Source: Lingula anatina
Taxonomy: Eukaryota; Brachiopoda; Lingulata; Lingulida; Lingulidae
DNA: 62,477 bases
Assembly: GCF_001039355.2 (NCBI RefSeq)
Contig: NW_019774513.1
Coordinates: forward strand, 304,481 to 366,957
Direction of reading: 5' to 3'
The notes under the pieces are model-generated. The model searched no databases, was not told the DNA's origin, and was given only the letters and a program-made list of their open reading frames with translations. Below, in pieces: positions 35,809 through 47,918 of this stretch. Positions within the stretch are counted from its first letter, which is position 1; the number at the start of each line of letters is the position of its first letter. A program made the translations under genes and the position numbers.

Positions 35809-36633
35809 GTGGGTTAAAATGAAATATTGTGTTAATGAAAAAAGATGAATAAATTATGAAATCCAAATGACAATGAGGTAAAAATGAAGTGAGTTAGAAT
35901 AACAAAAGTAATAAGAAGTAGAACCAAAAGAACAATTAAATGGAAATAAGATAATTATATAATCTCTTCTAAATAAGTGAAGGCAGTTAGGAGAAGAAGG
36001 AAAGTTGTTAATATTTTTTTTAGTTAGACTGTTGTTGTCTTACAAAACAACCAAGACTTAACCAGTGCCTCTTAGATGGAGGTAATAATTATATCACGCT
36101 AATGATTTGGTTTGTTTTAGATAACTCACGGCTGAGATCCAGACTGAAGTGGTGATACTTTGTTTCTGTTCACTCTTGGGTTTTCAATTACATGTGAAAA
36201 TGAGAAAAGAAAAGAAAGAAATGCACAAGAAAAATATATCTACATCATATGGCTAATTTACATTTTTAAACAAATTGCTGCTTGCAACTATGCGAACAAT
36301 TTTCAACTGTTACAATCAGCGTCTATTTAAACTATTCCTTTGCTGAACATAGAATTATTTAATCAAGTTAATTAGTCTTGTATCGATTGGTCTACTGAAT
36401 GATTGATACCAACCACTTCCTTGATCTGGCTCAGATCGATGGACACGCCCACGTCTGTCTCGGCAGTCTCATTATACAGAGGCTGTATGTATTTATTGTA
36501 GTCTGGAGATAGGAGGTCTTTGTACAGTCTGTCCGACGTGGTGTTCAAACTTTCTAAAACCACAGAAAATAAAATGCATTAGATTTCTGTATGTTGATAT
36601 GATAACAGTCGTAGTGTATTTCTAATGGGCGAG

Positions 36634-36670
<37 letters not shown>

Positions 36671-37168
36671 TTTTCATTATTATTACTCGTTTATTTCAAA
36701 AGAGGAAAAGACAGTCTAAAGAGAATCGAATTTAAAAACTGAATTCTGTTTTATTTTTTTGACCTCTAAACGCAATATTCTCATCTTAATCTTACCAAAC
36801 CATTAAACTGTACGTTGTTTACCGATTCCTGTAGTGACCTAATTATAAGTAATTATTCGTAATCATAAGCGCTTTTCAAATGGAGTGCTTCCTTACCATT
36901 TTGCAACTTAGAATCTTTGATGTCAATTTTAGATTCTAAAAATGGAATTTAAAACAATTTCGTTTTAAATGTAGACCTTTAAATTACGATATATTATTTG
37001 AGTCGCAAATTACTTTCTGTTTTATAATAACTATGATTATTTATCATACGTCAATGTGTTTATCACATGATAAGACAATAAATTAATCGACAGAATTTTT
37101 AAATTCTTACCTGTGCGCATGAAACATCCAGATAAAAACAACAACAAACCCCAAGCAGAAATGTTCAT
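31905..37168 (-). CDS. Cys-loop ligand-gated ion channel subunit, nicotinic receptor-like (divergent)
   Basis: Ten exons: 37111-37168, 36414-36553, 36130-36165, 35627-35736, 34866-34997, 34431-34548, 33682-33913, 33132-33218, 32571-32689 and 31905-32192. All phases agree, giving 439 residues. A signal peptide (1-19) leads into an extracellular domain with SVWISAVWSDYRLQW, WKPDMY (loop A region) and a Cys-loop, C153-x13-C167, with YPFDNHTC. TM1 is about 243-265, then the cationic-type linker SGEK, TM2 about 273-292, TM3 about 306-328, a short cytoplasmic loop and TM4 about 418-436 near the C-terminus. There is no vicinal Cys pair before TM1, so it is not an alpha-type subunit. The loop-B Trp region reads SSYILE, and the 9' pore position aligns as Thr 281, not Leu. 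Lophotrochozoans carry many divergent receptors of this family; ligand and partners are unknown. The donor at 36413 (GTTGGT) is the least certain. Confidence 0.9.
33413..33617. mobile_element. Harbinger-like foldback MITE, family B copy 1
   Basis: The 205-bp element has ~60-bp inverted ends (GGCCTCGTTCACAACCAGTT at the left, complement at the right), both running into CAAATATGGCG. It is flanked by TTA at 33410-33412 and 33618-33620. It sits in the intron between the TM1 and TM2 exons of the Cys-loop receptor gene. Two further copies are at 43056 and 43599. Confidence 0.8.
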
Positions 37169-40100
37169 TCTGACAGGAAGATCGGCCTATTGACTGTCAC
37201 AGTTCTCTGAATGTGCAATAAAATCACAAAGATAGATGAACTTATATCTAATTTGCCCTGATCAGTGGCATTCACTCAATCAAAACCATTCGTCTCACTT
37301 ATCAGCGGATAAATCTAAATGCAAAAGATGATGGAAAACCGTAATCCCACCCGCTGCACACGTTTCGGCTCGAGCTGAGCGACTAGAATGTCAACTCAGG
37401 CAGCTTAGCTCTCACGATTTGTTTTTTGGTGATCTTTGTCCACCTTAAAAGTCGTCAGTGTGACTGATCTGGAATGCGTCTTGTATTTAAAGCCGAAATA
37501 ACGTTGTCAGTCCCGAGTGTTGCATTTCGTATCTCAGCTAGTTTCTAGAAAATTGTGACATAATGTTGCCTTTGATCTTATGTTCATCTGTATCCATCTG
37601 CATCCATTGATATGTTCGCTGTAAATTAGAATAGGCCACAAATAATTTTATTTATTTTCTGACAATGCATTTGTCTGTAAGAGCTCGTGATGATGCACGC
37701 GTTAACTTAAAATCAATAAATGCCAGGACGCGTCCATTAAAATATTAACAGTAATGCATTTACTGTAAGTGTAGACGTTTCCATTTCTGAATGAGAGTGA
37801 ATGTAAAGTGGAAGTTTAGTCTGTTATGATGCATCAGCTGTCCGATCGATTAATATTCCATATTCTTCATGTATTCTGTCACTGATGGAAAACCGGCTGT
37901 GATTTTCCAAAGAGAAGATTAGAGATAATGCCTCGTCGCAATCAATTGTATTGATTCACCCACTTATTCCAGACATGTGATTCAGCAATAGCAAATCAAT
38001 TGTTTTACGTGGACACCTTTTTTAAGACTAAATGTGTGTTCAGATATTTAATGGTATATCGCCACTTCACGGGATAAATGTTCTGATTTTACTGACAAAT
38101 CTACTTCATAGGATAAAATGCCACTTCATCACCAAATAAGATATTGCCTGGGATAATGGTGAGAAAGTCCCTATTGCAGGTCCTACGTTTTGAAATGTAA
38201 GGTTTTTGAATATCATGCTTTTATACTGTAAGTTTTATCTAATTAGGTAAACTGTACATTTTAATTATATTTACAAACATGTATGACCGAAAGGATTTCT
38301 GATTAAACATAAGTACTACCGGGTGTATATCTTGAGCAATTTTAAAATACTCGGCCATATGCAGGCGCGGATCCAGGATTTCAGAAAGGAGGAGGGGGGG
38401 GGGGTCAAGAGGTGTCCGAAGGAAGGGGGGGGGGGCATACACGGCAGGGTATCGGTAGGTTATTGGCTTATAAGTAGATAAACAAATTTAATTTTAAAAA
38501 GAAGCAATCGCCTTGATAAAGTCGCGTCTGACTCTGAAAAGACTTATTTTCATAATCATAATTATTACTATCCCTAAAATGCAAAAAAGGTTTATATTTA
38601 TCAATATTATATGTTTGGATACAAATGTCCTATAACGTGATAACTATCGCGACGTCGGGGTCCTTTTTTCACCAATGAAGTCGCCTTCCATTATGAGGAA
38701 GTAATGCCAGTCATTGCTTTACATGTGATCGTATGTTTGGCTGTAGGCAATTAAACCGCGACACTATTTTGAATGTGAGTTTATATTTTCAATCTTTAAC
38801 CCAAATGCATTTACAGTGCAAGTAAATAAAAATTTCAGTAGCAATGAAACATTAAAAACGTTGGAAACTATCATGCTATTAATGCTAATGAAATGAAGCC
38901 TATTTGGTGTTAATATAAAGGTCAGAGCTGCAGCCCGCGTCGATAAGTATAATTTTATTTGCCCCTTGCTTATCAATATACACATTCTCAGCTTAGTGAC
39001 GTGCATGTGTTCCAGACTTGTATATAAGTCGGCTAATCTGTCGCGACTTTTCCATTTTTTTAGACGCTGACGACATCTGAGATGACCCTGGTAAGTGTCT
39101 ACCATTTAGGCCAAGTTACCAATATTTAATTCATTATAAAATATAAAGAATTATGGTAAAATGTGGAATTTTAATTGAAAATGTTTAATTGAAATTTACA
39201 AACCAGTATTTTAGATATGAATAATAGTGCCAATCGCGGTGTTTTTTTTTTATTTCATCTCTGCACTTTTGTGAGAACGGTCCCTTAGAGAAAAATGCCA
39301 TCTGGGCGAACGGTTTAAGACCGGAGAACTTCACTGGTGGAAATTCCCGCTGCAGTTTACAGTAATAGGCGATAAACTTACAGTAGAAGATACACTCAAG
39401 ATGATCCCGTGTACTGCACTTACAGTTTTGCTAAATGTGTACATTTGTACAAAAATGTGTACAAATGTAAGTACAGGCATTTTCAGATTCTTCAAGGTAT
39501 TTACAGTTCTGTCATGGATAAACTTTTTTCTTTTTACTTAATATGTACACCATTGTGTAGGTATGTAGGGGTATGGCATGTCCTCTAACATATAAAGTAC
39601 ATGCAAGGGGAATTGAAAACGTTATATAATATAACATTTTAAACTTTATTCAATTTTACAAAATAAGAAAATTTATAACATGGCGTGGACTGTATAACAA
39701 AAATATAAGAGCCTTTAATTATTTGAGCAATATAAATGCCGTGAATACTACAAGAATTATGAATACTCTATCTTTCTAGACAGTGACTTGTACAATTTTT
39801 CACTCTCTGAAAACGAACTGCAAACTGGCGCTTTCCACAAAATACACGCCCGAAAGACATTACAAAAAATACCTTGCTCTAGACTTCCTCGTGACGCTAC
39901 ATTCAAGTTCCAAACTTAAATCTGCGATATAATTAAGAAAATGGACTTTTAAGGCTACGTTTCTATTTATTACAAGTATTTCTTTCTAAACCAAAAACAA
40001 CGTAATCATCATAATCATCATCATCCGACTTATACTGGCCGGGATTAATCCCCAACGGAGGGTGGGGCCAGTCTGACGCTTCCTTCAAATACTACTTGTC

Positions 40101-40337
40101 ATAATACTGTGTTAAATTGTCATAATACGTCCAACCATTAATTGGCTTTTGATCATTTGAATATTTTTTATGAAATTATCTTTCTCATTTTCTCATTTCT
40201 CCTGTTCCCTTCCTTTCCTTTTCTGTCTCTATCGGATTCAAATCGAAAATCAACAAAATAAATGCAAATCTCAAGCGCTTGGTTTCACATTCCGCGTCTT
40301 TATTCAAATCATATTATACCATTGTCTTTTCTTTTTT
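37169..40337. other. Intergenic interval between the receptor and the dehydrogenase
   Basis: Non-coding. The right-hand part of the first few hundred bases should hold the receptor promoter. A G-rich dispersed repeat with GCGCGGATCCAGGATTT lies near 38365-38435. AATAAA on the minus strand at 40299-40304, about 35 bases after the dehydrogenase stop, is its likely polyadenylation signal. No convincing exon was seen. Confidence 0.5.
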
Positions 40338-42698
40338 TTACTTCTTTTTCTTCAAAGCCGCTGGCAACGGAGGCTTGGACAAAACGGCAAATATCTTGTC
40401 CTGGATGGCGCCGGGTAAAAAGGCCAGAGGGATATAGAACAAATGGGCGTCCGGTCCGACATAATACCTGACGTAAGGGTACACGGCAGTTAACGCATGA
40501 ATGTAGGCGTCCCGGACTAGATGGATGTTTTTGTTGGCAATCACAACGGATTTCTTTAGTTGAACCTCCATTGCTGAAACATAAGGGTAATCACAGAGTT
40601 GAATCGACGATGCACACAGGGGTGAATGCAAAGTAAAGGAACTGTCAATCTAACCTACAGCACGTATACGTGTGAGAAGAATCACCCATACGCAGTCAAA
40701 TAAATGGTTTCGTTAGACCTACGTCGTGCACGTCACGAGAACGCAGCCAAACGTCGGTGTACGTTCGCACACACGGAGGAAGACAAACTATTTTGGGCTT
40801 GTTCAAAACAATTGTACACGTATATCCTGCTTATATCTTCATTTTATTATGCTGGCAACAGGGTGATTTCATACGTTCAGAGTTGTGCGTATAATTGATT
40901 TCACACACGATTTTTATACATACATCTTTACAATAGGCGTTATATTGCCATGGAATGCTGGTTGCCATTGTCAACGACTGTCTGCTAGGTTATTGAAAAC
41001 TTTTGTTTAGGTTAAGGACTAGGTTTTAAAGTTGTCTATGCATCAGGGTAAGTGGTTTGTGAATAAGTTTAGTATGTTTTATATAACTAAAACCTGACGC
41101 TTTTCACTTGGCCAAATAATACACTATGTTTTGCGACTCTGGGCAAACTTGGGAGAATAATCTAACAGAGGATATCGACTCTCTTAATAAAAGGGTTTCA
41201 GGTACATGTACATCATTCTTCCTTTTTATGATAATTATAAGACAATCTAATTTGTCGAGCTTGTTGTAAAATAATCAAATATTCGATGTGGCTGTTGCAA
41301 TCTGTTCAAATGAACTATATAGCGTCGTGCTAGTACATGTATATCTTATCATCTTTGGTCAGTTTACTTTATGCTTTTCATTTTCTCTTTACTATTCTTT
41401 AAATCTGACAATCAATTAAACGACTTACTTTCTTTAAAAAATTCCTGTCCGTATTCTTCAATGACCTTCGGGTCAGCCCCGTAAAACGTCTTCCTATAGT
41501 TCTCCTCCAGTAAGCTGAGGTCGGTGATGTTGGTCCTGAAGAACCCGGGTTCCACAATGTGAACACTGACACCCCACAGTTTGAGTTGACGCCTGCGCAG
41601 AGTAGAGGATACACGGTATTCAAAACAATCCAGTCACCATATAAAAAATAACACGTGTTAAGATTTGTAATGTTCATTATAAAGTAAAATTGGCTCATCT
41701 GGGCACGGTATTGATAAAATGATGTCTATGAAAAGAACCGCTGCAAGAGATAAAAACAATCTGGACGAATTATGGATATTTGACGACTATGTTGTAAAAT
41801 AGATACAATATATTAAAACAACCCAATAAGGATATGTTGGAGGTAAGATTGAAATGACTTAACGTTATTAATAATTCAAATTATCATAACAAACAGCACT
41901 GAGACGGTAGTGTAGTGTGGTATAAATATTATTATTAGGAATTAATTATTATTAGGAATTAATTATTAAGGAATAAATATTATTATTATAATTATTATTA
42001 TTATCATTATTATTATTATTATTATAACGACACAGTGCGCTAGATGGCAGCATATATAACTGCGCCATAACTTAACACTTCAAACCGACATTACGTACCT
42101 AGCAGAATCTGAAAACGCCTCTACCGCATATTTGGACACACAATATGGTGCGATACCGGCGAAACCAAGCCTTCCCATGATGCTTGCGGTGTTAACAATT
42201 CTCCCCTTCCCTATCTTTAACAAGGGAAGGAAGTGGGTCGTCACGTCAAACATCCCAAGGGCGTTAACGTCGAGGACCCGTTGGTAGTGGGCTTTGGTGA
42301 AAAACTCGATCCCCCCTACTGGTCCTGCTATCCCTGCGTTGTTAACTAGGCCCCACAATCCTAAAATATAACTTACTTAATTTACTTTAATTTCCAAAGG
42401 TTTTGAGTATGGCACATTTCAGTTATGGTTGAATTACATTGTTTTTATATCCAGTAAAATAAATATTTTTCTACATAAAGGTCAAATAAAGCATTTTATT
42501 CCTTTAAGAGAACTCCTTACCTTTCCCATGCGGTATTTGCCCTTCGACAAAGCTGTAACCTTCCTTGATACTTTCCGTTTTTGTTACGTCCATTGAAAAT
42601 GGTATCATTTTGTTCGACTTATTTTCCTAAAAATACACATGATATTATTATAATAATCGTATAATAATCGAGCTAGTGAGGGTAAATGTTTGCCTGTG

Positions 42699-42771
<73 letters not shown>

Positions 42772-44272
42772 TAGCTACGTACATTGTTCGCAAACTGGAC
42801 TAACTCTTCTTTGCCAGCCTCAGTCAGGCAGGCAGCAAACACGTTGAAGCCCATCTGGTAGAGTTTCTTAGCCGTTATGTTTCCAAACCCTGTGTCGCAG
42901 CCTGAAAGGAAAAGTAAGGTAACCTCGTGTCCAGAGAAACAGACCAAGTGTTTACTGCAAATTCAGGTTTACACAAATTTTACCCCACGGAAGCAAATTC
43001 TGATGTCCACTGGCATTTAGTAGCGCACTACATAGTATATTGGATGAGAGATAATGGCCACATTCAGAACAGTAGACTAACTAGTCCGAGGGTCAAATAT
43101 GGCCGACCCACTTGAATATTTCCCCACGGGGAATTTATTCAGTGTCTTTTAGCGGATTAGGCGGCAAGCTTTGTAGTGGGTCGCCATATTTGACCCGCGG
43201 ACTAGTTAGTCCACTGTTCTGAATGCGGCCAATGAATACAATGGGAAAAACTATTCAATGATTCATTGGGTGCAGGGTGTTTTAAAATCAATATTATTTA
43301 AGCAATATATTTATGATATTTCTCATAATCAGGCACATTGAATATCCATATTAGAATTTTTGCCCCAAGTTAGAATACGTATACACAGCAGAGCCCGTGG
43401 CTGACCGCTAGGGGCCAGCACCGTCTCAAACATGAGACCTCGCTCAAGAACGTTCAGCCGATGACCTAACCTGTCTAATCTTTTTTATCTGCATCTTCTA
43501 TGTCGTTTAAATCCATGACCCGCACACAACCATTTTATCATATAATATGTGTTTAAGTATGTAAACAACAAGCCGCCTTTATGACTTCTAAACACTTAGA
43601 CCGCATTCAGAACAATGGACTAACCAGTCTGCTGGTCAAATATGGCGACCCGCTACAAAGCTTGCCGTCTAATCTGCTAACAGACACGGAATAGATTCGC
43701 CGTGGGGAAGTATTCAAGTGGGTCGGGCATATTTGGCCCTGGGACTAGTAAGTCCACTGCTCTGAATGCGGCCTTATAGTAGTGTACAATTGTTCTTGCA
43801 TATAGAAAATACTGTGGTTTGAAAAGTTTGCCAGACTGTCGTTTTGTTCCATGAAATATTGAAAAGAAACATTAACATCATTTAGACAGACAACATTCTA
43901 AGACCCCATTCCCACAGATTTTAGATCGATGTATCCCTGTGGGGAGTCTCACTAGATTACTGTCTAGTGAGCTTAGCCGGCTTAAGCGTCTGTCGCGCCT
44001 ACTAAAAGCTGTAAGGGGTTAATTAAGTGCCGTGCGCTCTCGGCTGACATCAATTTAACGTGAACCCCCAGGGAGCTAGGTCGATTTAGATGGATCGATC
44101 TAAATCTATGGGAATGCAGTCTTACAGAATGTATTCAGCAACACTCACCTGTTATGAGCACGTACTTGAGGGCGTATGAGTACCTATTGATACGTAGACT
44201 ACGCAGAAACCTGTTCAGTATAAACCCCAGCACCACTACTACAGCAATGACGGTAAGAGAACAGACTTCCAT
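40338..44272 (-). CDS. SDR9C-type short-chain dehydrogenase (retinol dehydrogenase/17beta-HSD6-like)
   Basis: Six exons: 44149-44272, 42783-42901, 42521-42626, 42099-42360, 41429-41592 and 40338-40573. They give 336 residues with every phase matching. An N-terminal hydrophobic anchor (about 7-18) is followed by the Rossmann motif TGCDTGFG (41-48), AACLTEAG at the end of beta 2, MDVT, and LWGLVNNAG (118-126). The catalytic tetrad is Asn149, Ser176, Tyr189 and Lys193 (YCVSK), with VEPGFFRTNIT after it. The C-terminal ALTAVYPYVRYYVGPDAHLF and lysine-rich end fit the membrane-bound SDR9C group, which oxidises or reduces retinoids and steroids at the ER using NAD(P)(H). All catalytic residues are present, so it is probably active. 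Substrate cannot be assigned; hydroxybutyrate dehydrogenase-like activity is a less likely alternative. Confidence 0.92.
42702..42769. repeat. (GT)n-(GA)n compound microsatellite
   Basis: Pure TG run passing into a GA run, ending about 14 bases from the donor side of the dehydrogenase exon at 42783-42901. Confidence 0.95.
43056..43230. mobile_element. Harbinger-like foldback MITE, family B copy 2
   Basis: 175 bp with inverted ends GGCCACATTCAGAACAGTAG and complement, about 60 bp each, flanked by AAT on both sides. Its interior is the reverse complement of the interior of the copy at 43599-43773. It lies in the first intron of the dehydrogenase gene. Confidence 0.8.
43599..43773. mobile_element. 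Harbinger-like foldback MITE, family B copy 3
   Basis: 175 bp with ends GACCGCATTCAGAACAATGG and complement, flanked by TTA at 43596-43598 and 43774-43776. It is in opposite orientation to the copy 370 bp to its left, in the same intron. Confidence 0.8.
43899..44124. mobile_element. Foldback element, family D copy 2
   Basis: The outer inverted ends read CCATTCCCACAGATTTAGAT and CTAAATCTATGGGAATG, with the inner block GGGGAGTCTCACTAGATT shared with the copy at 18751-18945. It ends about 25 bp from the donor side of the first coding exon of the dehydrogenase. Confidence 0.7.
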
Positions 44273-44739
44273 GGTGTCTGGACTTCAGGCCAGCTACAGT
44301 CCAACTACGACAACAATGTAAGTTTTGAATCTGAAAATAAAGAAAAAATGATTTAAAATGCAACATGTTTTCAATTTAATACACAATTGAGAAATAAAAT
44401 TACAGAGAGAAATAAAATAACAAATGATTGTTTTAGATAAGACATGGTTTTGCTTAAGGAGAGATAGGAGGCGCACGATGAAAAAAAAATCAAATTAAAT
44501 AATCATTTCCAAAAATTGAACTGTGCACAAGAACATATTTACCAAAATATGTGAGACTGAGGGAAAATGCTCCGTTTTGTTTCCCATCCTTCCATCTCCT
44601 TTTTTGTATGGGTGTGACCACTTTACTGGCCACAGAAAAATTATGTGCACATTTTTGTCCAGCAGAAAGTGTGTTATGAGATGTAACCTGTAAATTCACT
44701 TAGTAAAAACCCAAAGGTGGCCCTGGTAGAGGGTAGGGA

Positions 44740-44775
<36 letters not shown>

Positions 44776-47700
44776 CACATGTCTATTGTGTCTTTCTCTG
44801 TACCCGACATTGTTATAGAATTATTCAAGTTTGGAGAACAGTCTGGGTACAAATTCTGAGCACGAAACATCCAGGTTACGTTACATGAGGCTGTAAGGAA
44901 ACAGAGGACCCGTTTATCAGAGAGAGAGACCACCCTCCACTACAATGTAGAACTACAGTCAAAATATAGGACTTACCCTAGCTGTATATTCATATCAATG
45001 GAAACCGACGGGACAGGAATAGAGGTCCTGCGGATGTTAGTCCGGGATCCCACATTTAATATAAATAAAGCTTATTGAGGGCCAGTGTATAGAAGTTCAG
45101 TGTAATGTACGGCATAAGATAAACGATGTTTTACACAATACATTCTTGATAAGATGTACCTGTACAAGTCACCTAAAGTCATAGCAAGCGGATTACCGAT
45201 CTTGTAACACCGCATTATAGATCATGGGTAGGGGAGGGACATACTGTCTGGAATATGGCACCAGAACCAGTCTGCAATTTCAAAAGGGGGGTTCTTTTTC
45301 TGAAAAAGTGGACATTTTTCCCTAAAAACGTCATGTACCTAGATCAAATTTTACCCAGAGTGGACCTTTTCCCAGCAAAAGGGGTGGTTTTTTTCGAACC
45401 CCCCCCCCCCCCCCCCGGCTACGGGCCTGCTACCTTACCAGATTATAAGTGACGTTTTGCCGGGAGGTCGGTAAGGAGTGGGGGACAAAGACACTTTACT
45501 ACCCCTATCCATCTCTTTCTCCCCTGCTCTTCTCAACGTGCATGTTCTTTATTGACACACTGCCCCTAAAGGACAAACGTACTAATATAATTAAAGAAAT
45601 GATTAACGACTTTAACAACCTACCTTACACATACACTAAGCGAGCTGTGAATGACGGACCCCGGCTTGGCCTGCCTCTTGTTTTCACCTAGCCCAGCCTA
45701 CAATGTGCATCTAGTGGTGATATGTGGTGCGCTGAAGATCAGGACTGAAGTAGGTCAAGCGAACCTTGGTCAGTGTACTAAGATATTAACACGATAAAAG
45801 TCAGTCGTATGTCAGCCACCACGCTAACAATACGTATCGCTGGCGTAGTATATTACGCCATGCACTGTATTTATATTCATAATGACTTCGGTGTCATATC
45901 GCAGGATTGAGATGTTTGTGGTTTAGGAAGTATATTTCTCAATTACTTTTGCTACTAGTACCTCCACGTATCCCCAGTTTTTAGCGGAATTTATCTAGCG
46001 TATTAACCGCAATAATTGTGTTTACATGTATCTACCTCGTTGGTGAATGTGACAGAAATGAGCGGGCGTCAAGTGACATGGAAAGGAAATAAGGTATGTC
46101 AGGTGAGTCAGAAGACCTGTTTCATAAAAACAATTGTAGCCCCAAATTTGGTCTTCATCAGTTCAAAATAATTCGACGAAAGCCTACGTTTTTACAAAAC
46201 AAATATAGGTCTGAAACACCACCAGTGTCTCTTCTGTTATAAAACAGGCAAAATACTACAGCTATTACTTCTAGTTCAGTTACCCCTGGTTGAAGAAGAC
46301 TAAAATTTTGTTTTTAAAGTCAAAATCAGTTTTCACTCTTCAGTTAGTTTGTGATACAGGACCTTGTCTGATCTGGCTGATAAATAAAACTATCAATGTG
46401 TGTGTGTGTGTNNNNNNNNNNNNNNNNNNNNNNNNNNNNNNNNNNNNNNNNNNNNNNNNNNNNNNNNNNNNNNNNNNNNNNNNNNNNNNNNNNNNNNNNN
46501 NNNNNNNNNNNNNNNNNNNNNNNNNNNNNNNNNNNNNNNNNNNNNNNNNNNNNNNNNNNNNNNNNNNNNNNNNNNNNNNNNNNNNNNNNNNNNNNNNNNN
46601 NNNNNNNNNNNNNNNNNNNNNNNNNNNNNNNNNNNNNNNNNNNNNNNNNNNNNNNNNNNNNNNNNNNNNGGGGGGGGGGAACTGGATGAAATGCTGTAGG
46701 TGAGATTGCATGCTCTCTGACGCAATGCAGCAACCCTGAAGCTGTTCCATGAGTGCCTTATGTTATTCCAGCCTATCCGACCTGTGGGTATTATTCAAAT
46801 GTGAATTCGTTCGTGTGTGTGTGTGTGTGTATGTGTGTGTGCAAAAAAATGAATTACAAATAAAATAAAAATAAAACCCTTTGCAAACAGCCGTAGTTCG
46901 CGTTTTGATATCTTCCCCTAAAGCCTCAACGTGAATCGTTTCCTTTCTATGCGTTTGTATGCAATCAAATTCTGCCAATGTGAGCACCGGCGCCCTAGCT
47001 CACATTCAAGCCTTTTGCATACAGTGTTAACAAAACAATTACCGAGGTAAACGAATAGTTCTCAGACATACTGACATGCACATACACTATGACTTTCTAG
47101 TATAAGTTGCAGTTTAACAAATTCAATTAATTCATATTTAAGTAACAGCTTTCTGTCGAAATCGAGAGAGTCGCTTTTATCGCATGCGGGTCCATCTTCA
47201 CAACCTTGACCTAAGCACTTAAACAAACATTAAATAATTCAAAATATCATATTAAGCAGGCTCCAAGTATATGCCATTCACTGCTTCAACACACCGATGC
47301 GGGCTTGTTGATGACATTTTTTAGTACATTGTAACCTATGTAGGACACCCTTGAATTAAATGTGGAGGGTATATATTTATGAAGCAAAAATATTTTTCGT
47401 CTACACATGGCGTCCACAGTCTTCTATAATTTGGCCTGGTGTTTTACTCTCATTGTATCGCCGTATGCGATCCTATGCCGGCGCAAGGTATCTATATACT
47501 AGAACATGCATTATTGAATAACAATTCTGCCTTTAACATTATGCTTACGCTTATGCTGCACCAAATTCGCAAATCACGGGATTTGGACCTCGTGTCGTTT
47601 ACCTGCGACACTAAATGATAGGCAGCTTAACCGTGGGCATAGCTAGCGTCCGTTTCTACATATGGCAGTCTTGGCGGACATCCCTAGTGCGTAGAGCTGT

Positions 47701-47918
47701 GTCTGGGCCGCAAAGTAAGGCAAAATACCAGGACTGCGTATTTGGTTTTCATGAGAATCCAAACATTCATCCTGCAAGTGGATGTTGAGACCTGAATACG
47801 AAAGGTGGTTAATGATCCGGCTATGATGATCTAGATTTCGGTATAAGGATATTAAAAAGAGCACATTGTCATAATATCAGGAAAATATTAAGACAAAATT
47901 AAGTTTTTTCTTACTGCC
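44273..47918. other. Intergenic interval with dispersed repeat and assembly gap
   Basis: The dehydrogenase promoter should lie at the left. A GA run is near 44743-44773. A dispersed repeat, about 45255-45425, has AAAAGGGGGGTTCTTTTTC and a poly-C stretch followed by GGCTACGGGCCTG, and resembles 20275-20315. The gap is at 46412-46669. No exon was recognised. Confidence 0.5.
46412..46669. other. Assembly gap (258 N)
   Basis: A run of N enters from a TG microsatellite and leaves into poly-G. It probably spans an unresolved low-complexity tract; nothing can be said of its content. Confidence 0.99.

Noticed and set aside
46290-46750. Open frames crossing the N run
   Set aside because: Their apparent length comes from undefined bases in the assembly gap and TG/G repeats.
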